Shown here piece after piece: positions 57,883 to 64,000 of a DNA stretch of 64,000 bases (positions within the stretch are counted from its first letter, which is position 1; every line of letters begins with the position of its first letter). Position numbers and translations under genes: made by a program. This stretch comes from NaphS2 sp964588535 (GTDB lineage: Bacteria > Desulfobacterota > DSM-4660 > Desulfatiglandales > Desulfatiglandaceae). Under the pieces are notes generated by a model that ran no database searches, was not told the origin of the DNA, and saw only the letters and a program-made list of their open reading frames with translations. The stretch lies in NCBI GenBank assembly GCA_964588535.1, contig CAZPQA010000005.1, forward strand, positions 1 through 64,000, read 5' to 3'.

Positions 57883-59433
57883 CTAGAGGGGCACATTCCC
57901 GTGCCGCCTTTCGGGAATGGTCTCCTTCTTGTTTTTGAGCATCATCAACGCCTTGATCAACCTGGGGCGTGTGTTTTCCGGGAAAATGATCTGATCGATA
58001 TATCCCAGTTCGGCGGCTTTAAAAGGGCTGGCGAAGTTGCTTCGATAATCATCGACCAACTCCTTTCTTCTGGCTTCTGGATCTTCGGCTTCGGCAAGCT
58101 CCTTTCTGAAGATGATATTGACGGCCCCTTCAGGCCCCATGACGGCGATTTCAGCGGTGGGGTAGGCATAGTTGATGTCGCCCCCATGATGCTTGCTGCT
58201 CATGACGTCATAGGCGCCACCGTAGGCCTTCCGGGTTACCACCGTGATTTTCGGCACGGTGGCTTCACAGTAGGCGTAAATGATTTTGGCCCCGTGTTTG
58301 ATGATACCCCCGTGTTCCTGGCCGACGCCCGGCAGAAAACCCGGTACATCCACGAAGGTGACCAGCGGAATGTTGAAGGCATCACAGGTTCGCACAAACC
58401 GCGCACATTTCATGGACGCGTCGATATTCAGGCATCCTGCCATATACTTTGGCTGGTTGGCCACAATTCCCACGGGCATGCCGTTTAAACGACCGAACCC
58501 GATGATCATGTTTTGCGCATAATGGCGCTGGATTTCCATAAACTGGTTATGGTCCAGAACAGATGTGATAATGTCCCTGATGTCGTAGGGAATCCTGGGA
58601 TTGGTGGGGACCACATTGTTTAACCCCGGATCCGTGCGCATGGGGTCATCAGTGCAGGGGATCGCGGGGGGCATTTCACGATAACTTTGCGGCATAAAGG
58701 CCAGGATTTCTTTCACCCGGTCCAGGGCCGCGTGATCGGAATCCTCGGCGAAATGGGCCACGCCGCTTTTGGTGTTGTGGGCCATGGCGCCGCCAAGGGC
58801 TTCTGCGGTTACCTCCTCGCTGGTGACGGTTTTAATGACCTGGGGGCCGGTGACGAACATGTTGCTGGTTTTTTTGACCATCACCGTAAAATCCGTGATG
58901 GCCGGTGAATAGACCGCCCCGCCGGCGCAGGGCCCCATGATGACCGATATCTGGGGAATGACGCCCGAGGACCACACATTCCGTTTGAAGATTTCACCGT
59001 AGCTGCCTAAGGATACAACCCCTTCCTGAATTCTGGCGCCACCCGAATCGTTCAATCCGATGACCGGAGCGCCGTTCTTAAGCGCCAGGTCCATGATTTT
59101 GCAGACCTTCTCGCCAAAAGGGCCGCTCAAGGATCCGCCAAAGACCGTAAAATCCTGAGAAAAGATGAAGACTGACCGGCCGCTGATGGTGCCATATCCC
59201 GTGACCACGCCATCACCGGGAATTTTCTGTTTCTCCATACCGAAATCCTGGCAGCGATGGACCACGAACTTGTCGATTTCCTCAAAGCTCCCCTCGTCCA
59301 AGAGGTATTCAATCCTTTCCCGGGCCGTCAGTTTTCCCTTGGCGTGTTGTGAATCGATCCTTTTCTGGCCCCCGCCCAGGGCCGCTTCTTCGTTTCTTCT
59401 CTTAAGTTCACTGATTTTCGCTTCTATATCCAT
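57883..59433 (-). CDS. mmdA: methylmalonyl-CoA carboxyltransferase/decarboxylase alpha-type subunit
   Basis: The 516-residue carboxyltransferase has LTARERIEYLLDEGSFEEID, QDFTVFGGSLSGPFGEKVCK, GGARIQEGVVSLGSYGEIF, GPCAGGAVYSPAITDF and YGGAYDVMSSKHHGGDINYA. It carboxylates propionyl-CoA or decarboxylates methylmalonyl-CoA with a biotin partner; no biotin-carrier gene lies in this window. It is the first gene of the operon mmdA-sucC-sucD-mutase, which makes the propionate direction, either oxidation or formation, likely. Confidence 0.93.
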   Translation of the reverse strand: MDIEAKISELKRRNEEAALGGGQKRIDSQHAKGKLTARERIEYLLDEGSFEEIDKFVVHRCQDFGMEKQKIPGDGVVTGYGTISGRSVFIFSQDFTVFGGSLSGPFGEKVCKIMDLALKNGAPVIGLNDSGGARIQEGVVSLGSYGEIFKRNVWSSGVIPQISVIMGPCAGGAVYSPAITDFTVMVKKTSNMFVTGPQVIKTVTSEEVTAEALGGAMAHNTKSGVAHFAEDSDHAALDRVKEILAFMPQSYREMPPAIPCTDDPMRTDPGLNNVVPTNPRIPYDIRDIITSVLDHNQFMEIQRHYAQNMIIGFGRLNGMPVGIVANQPKYMAGCLNIDASMKCARFVRTCDAFNIPLVTFVDVPGFLPGVGQEHGGIIKHGAKIIYAYCEATVPKITVVTRKAYGGAYDVMSSKHHGGDINYAYPTAEIAVMGPEGAVNIIFRKELAEAEDPEARRKELVDDYRSNFASPFKAAELGYIDQIIFPENTRPRLIKALMMLKNKKETIPERRHGNVPL

Positions 59434-59511
59434 TTTGGTCTCCTTGGGGGTTACGATAACAGAAGGGCAGATGCCAAAGCCCGGTATGCACGGAGTGCTG
59501 AACTCTGGTTC

Positions 59512-59808
59512 TTAAGAACGGTTACGTTTCCAATTATGGTATTTTTGAAGGTCTTTTTCCAGAAGATAGATGCAAAACAGCAGGATAAACGCGTCGTCAA
59601 TTTGTCCCAGAAACGGGATAAAATCGGAAAGTATGTCAATGGGGCTGAGGACATAGACGATGGCCAGAACAAAGACAGCAATGGATCCGAGAGAAACATC
59701 GCGATATTCCCCTTTCCAGTAATCTTTTATTAACGCGCCCAGAAGCTTGAAATCCTCAAGCAGTCGGCGCCACAAACCGATTTTGAGCAGATTGTTTCCT
59801 TGCATCAT
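59512..59808 (-). CDS. DUF1232/YkvA-family membrane protein
   Basis: The 98-residue protein has LIKDYWKGEYRDVSLGSIAV, VLAIVYVLSPIDILSDFIPF and LGQIDDAFILLFCIYLLEKD, the DUF1232 core with two membrane segments. The function is unknown. It lies before the mmdA operon on the same strand. Confidence 0.88.
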   Translation of the reverse strand: MMQGNNLLKIGLWRRLLEDFKLLGALIKDYWKGEYRDVSLGSIAVFVLAIVYVLSPIDILSDFIPFLGQIDDAFILLFCIYLLEKDLQKYHNWKRNRS

Positions 59809-60124
59809 AAACCACCTTGCCGAAAAGCGGCCCCATCATGTCAGGATTGTATGATAATTTCAATAAATTTCATCGGGGTGGATCGGGCGGGCTTCAAAAT
59901 TATGTTCCGGGTTAGCATGAAGCGCTCTTAAAAAAGTACAAATATTCATTGAATCCAAATTATTAAGACTTGAGCAGGATCCTCTAATCGCATGATTTCT
60001 TCCTATACACATCACCGTGGAAAATAATTGAAAGATTCCCTAATATTGCCCCGAAGCCTGCTCGCGAACATGTTAAGCTTGGAATAGTGAGCATGAATTT
60101 GACATTTCCACCGGCGGCCTAAAT
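59809..60124. other. intergenic gap, nothing recognised
   Basis: This 316-bp AT-rich stretch between the DUF1232 gene and the AAA/DUF4143 gene shows no frame with a ribosome site, no repeat and no clear promoter or terminator. Confidence 0.5.
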
Positions 60125-61381
60125 CTAAAGCCACAACATTGACAATGGCACAGCGTAATATGATTTCCCACTATTGCTAAACGGCAGCAATCTCGAACCC
60201 GTATAAAAAACAAGGCCATGTTTAAGTCGATCACCGACGAACTCTGCAAATTTTGACAATCCTTTAAAATCACTTTCTCTTATCGTACTGGAGGCTTTTA
60301 CTTCAATACCGATCAAACGGCCATCATCCTGTTCAAGAATGATATCCACCTCGTTTTTCCTTTTATCCCGAAAATGGTACACATTCATCGGTTCTTCGGC
60401 CCATGTCATATGTTTAAAACATTCCATCACCACAAAGCTTTCCAGCAAACCACCATAAAAGGGTGATGACAGTAACTGCTGTTTTTTCTTCAGTCCCAGT
60501 AAATAACATGCCAGGCCGGTATCAATCATGTGCAGTTTGACCATTGTCATTGTTTGACGTTTGGCAGGATTTTTCACATAGGGATGTATACGTTTAACAA
60601 TGAACATCCATTCCAATGCCTCAATATATGATTTGACCACCTTGTCATTCAGCCCAAGATCATTGGCCACATTGGCATATTTTAAAAGATTACCACTGAG
60701 TCCCGCCAAATAAGGGATAAGTGCCGCAAGTTTTGTGTGATAGTCCCCTTTTGCTGTGTAAATACTTGAAAAATCTTTAAACAAACGACCCTGCAAATAT
60801 GACTGCAACCATACTTGTCTGGCCCGGGGACTTTTCGCCTGCAGTTCCGGATAGCCTCCGTCGATCAATGTTTGGGCTAGTTGCTCTCGACTTATTACAG
60901 GAAGATTTACAGGCACAGATAAATTATCATCAAGCAAAAAGTCGATCAGATTAAAATCACCACCAACCTTTTCCGTGATAGATAAAGGATAAAGTTCAAC
61001 TCTTGCCATGTGGCCGGGAAGCGCTTCCTGTGTTTTGGCGGAACTGAAAATATCAGCAGATCCCGTGAGAAAAAAACGCCCCCGCTCATGGGGTTGTAAC
61101 TGATCAGAGGCTAATTTAATGGCTTTAATCAATTCCGGAGCATATTGAAATTCATCCAAAACCACTGATTGCCCGGCAAAAGTATCAACAAAACCATGGG
61201 GATCATTAAGGGCTGAAGCAAACGCAGACTGTTCATCAAAAGAGACATAGCGCATCCCCTGATCTTTGGCAATTTCACGAGCTAATGTGGTTTTCCCGGC
61301 CTGCCTGGGGCCTGTTAAGTACAGTATCCGAAATTCAGACAGTAATTCTTTTAGTAATCTTTTGCTATGGCGTGTGTACAT
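60125..61381 (-). CDS. AAA-family ATPase with DUF4143 domain
   Basis: The 418-residue protein has Walker A LYLTGPRQAGKTTLAREIA, SVVLDEFQYAPELIKAIK as Walker B, GRFFLTGSADIFSS, and a C-terminal nuclease-like segment (YHFRDKRKNEVDIILEQDDG, LIGIEVKASSTIRESDF). This is the common AAA_14/DUF4143 type, often linked to mobile islands. The precise function is unknown. Confidence 0.9.
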   Translation of the reverse strand: MYTRHSKRLLKELLSEFRILYLTGPRQAGKTTLAREIAKDQGMRYVSFDEQSAFASALNDPHGFVDTFAGQSVVLDEFQYAPELIKAIKLASDQLQPHERGRFFLTGSADIFSSAKTQEALPGHMARVELYPLSITEKVGGDFNLIDFLLDDNLSVPVNLPVISREQLAQTLIDGGYPELQAKSPRARQVWLQSYLQGRLFKDFSSIYTAKGDYHTKLAALIPYLAGLSGNLLKYANVANDLGLNDKVVKSYIEALEWMFIVKRIHPYVKNPAKRQTMTMVKLHMIDTGLACYLLGLKKKQQLLSSPFYGGLLESFVVMECFKHMTWAEEPMNVYHFRDKRKNEVDIILEQDDGRLIGIEVKASSTIRESDFKGLSKFAEFVGDRLKHGLVFYTGSRLLPFSNSGKSYYAVPLSMLWL

Positions 61382-61673
61382 GATTCCCCAAATGGTATTT
61401 TACGAAAAAAACATTACAATAATGCGAATTATACTACACCATAATACTATTTTTACGCAACAATATTACGCGTTTTTTATCGCCTGAAGAACCAAGCGGC
61501 CAAGGTCATATTGGTTGGGAAGTGATGGGACGTCCCATAAGGCACATAAGGCATGGAGGTCATTATTGTTTTCTTCTCTCTTCCAGCATCGTCGGAATTT
61601 TAAAGTCAAAGAAACTGGGATTCAAATTTCGGCCCTTCCCGGCAGCCTTTGAGCCCAGAAAGGTTTTTTTGGC

Positions 61674-61712
61674 TTGCAAAGAATTTCGGACATAGTTACA
61701 ATGTAGCTACAT
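61674..61712 (+). promoter_or_regulatory. sigma-70-type promoter with a palindrome at the start site
   Basis: TTGCAA (61674-61679) and TACAAT (61697-61702) are 17 bp apart. A 12-bp perfect palindrome ATGTAGCTACAT (61701-61712) begins within the -10 box, a good place for a repressor. The gap 61382-61787 holds nothing else clear. Confidence 0.6.
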
Positions 61713-61787
61713 CTGAAGATTGGCGGGTTGCAACGTTCGGTTTCGGCGGGAATCCCGTTCTTTGGCAAAGGAAGAAGGAGATAATCA

Positions 61788-62171
61788 ATGACTGAAAAAG
61801 TAAAGGGTTCCGTACTGGTTGTGGGTGGTGGCATTTCCGGCATGCAATCGGCCCTGGATCTCGCCAACTCAGGCTATTACGTATACCTTTTAGAGAAGAG
61901 CCCATCCATCGGGGGCGCTATGGCCCAGCTGGACAAGACCTTCCCCACCAACGACTGCGCCATGTGAATTATCTCTCCCAAACTGGTCGAGGTCGGCCGG
62001 CACTTGAACATTGAACTCATCACCTATGCGGACCTGGAATCGGTGGAAGGGTCCGCTGGGAATTTTAAAGTAAAAATCAAGAAGCGCGCGCGAAGCATTG
62101 ACATGAACCGCTGCACCGGATGCGGCAGTTGCGTCGAGGCCTGCCCGGTCACCCATCAGGCGGTGGTTTAG
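61788..62171 (+). CDS. selenocysteine-containing HdrA N-terminal module (truncated)
   Basis: From the ATG at 61788 (GGAG site) the frame reads VLVVGGGISGMQSALDLANS (FAD Rossmann), then IGGAMAQLDKTFPTNDCAM, a UGA at 61965-61967 (codon 60), and IISPKLVEVGRHLNIELITY, and ends with a ferredoxin motif CTGCGSCVEACPV followed by TAG. HdrA has Cys at the UGA position (NDCAMC), and selenocysteine there is known in deltaproteobacteria. A bacterial SECIS-type hairpin follows (61983-62000). Full HdrA is 600 or more residues; this one is 127, so it is a short module or a decayed copy. Reading the UGA as stop would leave 59 residues. Confidence 0.8.
61965..62000 (+). promoter_or_regulatory. UGA codon and bacterial SECIS-like hairpin
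   Basis: CUGGUC (61983-61988) pairs with GGCCGG (61995-62000) in a 6-bp stem with two G-U pairs around the loop GAGGUC. The loop begins 21 nt after the UGA, within the spacing known for bacterial SECIS elements, and has the required loop G. Confidence 0.7.
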
Positions 62172-62216
62172 GGGAGAGTGACGAGTGACGAATGACAAAT
62201 GACGAATGACGAACCG
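62172..62216. repeat. tandem TGACGAA-type spacer repeat
   Basis: Directly after the HdrA stop, units like GTGACGAA, TGACAAA, TGACGAA and TGACGAA follow one another. This belongs to the same spacer class as 13107-13165. It may mark the point where hdrA was cut. Confidence 0.7.
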
Positions 62217-62261
62217 GGAAGGGGAAATCCATGGTTCGTCGCCCCTTGGAGTCTTTTTGTG

Positions 62262-62768
62262 ATGAATGAAAACAAAGCAACCGAAAATGATGCCGTTTTG
62301 GCCATAGACTATCTGGCGCTGGACCGGCTGGTGAGAGAACAATTCAACAACGACAAGGAAAACCTGATCATGATCCTTCAGGCCATCCAGGCGGAATATA
62401 ACTATCTTCCCCGACCTGCCCTGGCCTATCTTTCCGAAAAAATAGAAATTCCCCTGAGCCATATTTACGGGGTGGCCACCTTTTACAGCACCTTCAGCCT
62501 GGAACCCCGAGGGAAAAACATCATCAGCATCTGTCTGGGCACCGCCTGCCATGTACGGGGGGCCGGCAAAGTGCTGGAACGGATTGAAGATACCTTGCAC
62601 GTGGAAAATGGAAAAACCACTGAGGATGGCCAGTTTACCTTGGAATCGGTGCGGTGTATCGGCTGCTGCAGTCTGGGACCGGTGGTGAAAATCAACGAAG
62701 ACGTGTATGGCCGAATCGCCTCAGAGGACCTGACGCAAATTCTGGATCATTACGGGGAATCCCAATAG
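62262..62768 (+). CDS. NuoE/HndA-like [2Fe-2S] subunit
   Basis: The 168-residue protein has IPLSHIYGVATFYSTFSLEP and the [2Fe-2S] cysteines of the thioredoxin-like fold, CLGTACHVRG and CIGCCSLGP. It passes electrons from the FMN subunit to other cofactors. The ATG at 62262 follows TTGGAG. It comes before a NuoF-like gene and after HdrA, a typical partner set for NADH-linked Hdr or hydrogenase complexes. Confidence 0.93.
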   Translation: MNENKATENDAVLAIDYLALDRLVREQFNNDKENLIMILQAIQAEYNYLPRPALAYLSEKIEIPLSHIYGVATFYSTFSLEPRGKNIISICLGTACHVRGAGKVLERIEDTLHVENGKTTEDGQFTLESVRCIGCCSLGPVVKINEDVYGRIASEDLTQILDHYGESQ

Positions 62769-62783
62769 AACAGGGCGGTTAAT

Positions 62784-64000
62784 ATGAAGATTCAGCAAAT
62801 ATCGGATATCGATGAAATAGGCCGGAAACAAAGAGATACCCTTTATTTTCCCAAAGAGATCACCATCAACACGGGGATGGCGTCTTGCGGCATTGCGGCG
62901 GGAGCTGACAAAACCTTTGAGCGGGCCGTGGCCGAATTCGGTGAAAACAAGACGTTTCAAATTCGAAGAACCGGATGCCTGGGGTTTTGTGAGATGGAGC
63001 CCCTGGTGGAAATCTACCAGAAAAATGGTCCACGGATTGTTTATAAGAATGCCACACAAGACAAAATTACGGATATGGTCAATGGGTATACGGCGGGCCA
63101 ATTTGATAAAAAATGGGTCCTGGGGCAGATGCGTGACCCCCGGTCCCTGCTGGAAGAAGACTTCCTTAATCCCCTCGAGGGATTTGAACCCGTTCCGGAT
63201 ATCCCCATTCTGGAGGATATCCCTTTTTATGGTCAGCAGATCAAAATCGCTCTGCGCAACTGCGGCTATATTGATCCTGAAAAAATTGAAGAATACATGG
63301 CCAGGGGCGGTTACAAGGCGTTTCTGATCGCTCTTGAAGCCGGTCAACCGGATGGCATCATCGCCGCCATCAAAGATTCGGGGTTGCGGGGGCGCGGGGG
63401 TGGCGGGTTTCCAACGGGTGTCAAATGGGAGAGTTGCGCAGCTCACCATGGAGAACGCTTCATCATCTGCAACGCCGATGAGGGGGACCCGGGCGCTTAC
63501 ATGGACCGCAGCATTTTGGAAGGGGATCCCCACGCCATCATTGAGGGAATGCTCATCGCGGGGCTGGCCGTCGGCTCAAACAAAGGGTTCATCTATGTGC
63601 GCAACGAATATCCCCTGGCGGTCAAACGCCTGGTCACGGCTATCCGGCAGGCCACGGATTACGGCCTTTTAGGAGAACAGATAGGGGGTTCTGATTTTTC
63701 CTTTGAAATGAAGATCTCAACCGGCGCCGGCGCTTTTGTCTGTGGGGAATCAACGGCGCTGATGGCTTCCCTTGAAGGGGAGGTGGGACGTCCCAGGGCC
63801 AAATACATCCACACGGTGGAAAAAGGGTTCCGTCAAAGCCCTTCCAACCTGAACAATGTGGAGACCTATGCCAATGTGCCGGCTATTTTGCTGAAAGGGT
63901 CCCAATGGTTTTCCCAACTGGGAACGGACCACAGCAAGGGAACCAAGGTGTTCAGCCTGGTGGGAAAAATCAAAAATACGGGTCTGGTGGAAGTGCCCAT
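62784..64000 (+). CDS. NuoF/HndC-like NADH-binding subunit (runs off the edge)
   Basis: The visible 405 residues have an N-terminal [2Fe-2S] part (GMASCGIAAG, RRTGCLGFCEMEP), then GLRGRGGGGFPTGVKWE (FMN/NADH site), CNADEGDPGAYMDRSILEGD, and GAGAFVCGESTALMASLEGE. The expected C-terminal [4Fe-4S] motif lies beyond the window. With NuoE and HdrA it probably forms a soluble NADH-oxidising module of an electron-bifurcating complex. Confidence 0.95.
   Translation, partial: MKIQQISDIDEIGRKQRDTLYFPKEITINTGMASCGIAAGADKTFERAVAEFGENKTFQIRRTGCLGFCEMEPLVEIYQKNGPRIVYKNATQDKITDMVNGYTAGQFDKKWVLGQMRDPRSLLEEDFLNPLEGFEPVPDIPILEDIPFYGQQIKIALRNCGYIDPEKIEEYMARGGYKAFLIALEAGQPDGIIAAIKDSGLRGRGGGGFPTGVKWESCAAHHGERFIICNADEGDPGAYMDRSILEGDPHAIIEGMLIAGLAVGSNKGFIYVRNEYPLAVKRLVTAIRQATDYGLLGEQIGGSDFSFEMKISTGAGAFVCGESTALMASLEGEVGRPRAKYIHTVEKGFRQSPSNLNNVETYANVPAILLKGSQWFSQLGTDHSKGTKVFSLVGKIKNTGLVEVP

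Noticed and set aside
61965..61967. TGA read as a simple nonsense mutation in hdrA
   Set aside because: The codon falls exactly on the conserved Cys, the frame stays conserved on both sides, and a SECIS-like hairpin follows. The later TAG is the real end.
1..64000. rRNA and tRNA genes
   Set aside because: I saw no conserved rRNA blocks and no convincing tRNA cloverleaf; a covariance search would be needed to exclude a tRNA fully.

Overview
The window looks like a chromosomal segment of an anaerobic, probably uncultured, member of the Desulfobacterota (deltaproteobacterial sulfate-reducer type). The basis is: a methylmalonyl-CoA/propionate operon with a split B12-dependent mutase, a heterodisulfide-reductase HdrA fragment with a UGA (selenocysteine) codon next to NuoE/NuoF-like subunits, sigma-54 regulation, many PAS histidine kinases, attC-like integron sites, and spacers made of degenerate short repeats. 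This is inference from gene content; no rRNA or tRNA gene was seen.

Layout. (1) 1-17.8 kb, all minus strand: a very large gas-vesicle operon. Transcription runs right to left from a sigma-54-type promoter near 17.99 kb: two near-identical gvpA genes, two related coiled-coil proteins (one with 51-residue repeats), two gvpN, a tandem GvpO-like protein, four GvpL/F proteins (one fused to a DnaJ J-domain), a CDC48/VAT-type double AAA ATPase, gvpG, gvpO, gvpK, a GvpJ-zinc-ribbon fusion, an Hsp20-like protein, three DnaJ-type CxxCxGxG zinc proteins, several zinc ribbons and AbrB-like proteins, and the start of another GvpA/J gene at the left edge. (2) 18-36 kb: a chaperone and signalling block. It has two tandem Hsp70-like genes behind an NtrC-type activator, an XRE-GvpH(Hsp20) fusion, a PAS kinase with a decayed receiver domain, a REC-PAS-kinase, a Phd/PIN pair, and a third Hsp70 with a DUF3731-type tail next to a DUF2760 membrane protein. 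Three of these units share one promoter sequence (TTGACA-N18-TAGCAT with a conserved spacer end). (3) 36-44.6 kb: a PAS kinase that probably starts at AUU, rhamnose genes rfbD/rfbB, a cassette-like stretch with a methyltransferase, PIN and MazEF modules and two attC-like sites, a Fic protein, a phosphopantetheinyl transferase and a glycosyltransferase. (4) 44.7-53.5 kb: acyl-CoA dehydrogenase, a Ski2-like helicase, adenylate cyclase, an MNT/HEPN pair, the eroded end of a type I restriction locus, a TerC remnant and a PRC-barrel protein. (5) 53.5-59.4 kb: the methylmalonyl-CoA operon (mmdA, sucC, sucD, mutase large and small subunits). (6) 59.5-64 kb: a DUF1232 protein, an AAA/DUF4143 ATPase, then a promoter, a truncated selenocysteine HdrA, nuoE-like and nuoF-like genes (the last runs off the edge).

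Working model. The most interesting system is a gas-vesicle operon with its own folding machinery: J-domain, Hsp70s, Hsp20s, a Cdc48-like unfoldase, MoxR-type GvpN ATPases and DnaJ-like zinc modules. An NtrC-family activator next door could drive the sigma-54 promoter. The promoter shared by the activator, a sensor kinase and the DUF2760/Hsp70 pair would tie these units into one small regulon. That link is inference from position and shared sequence.
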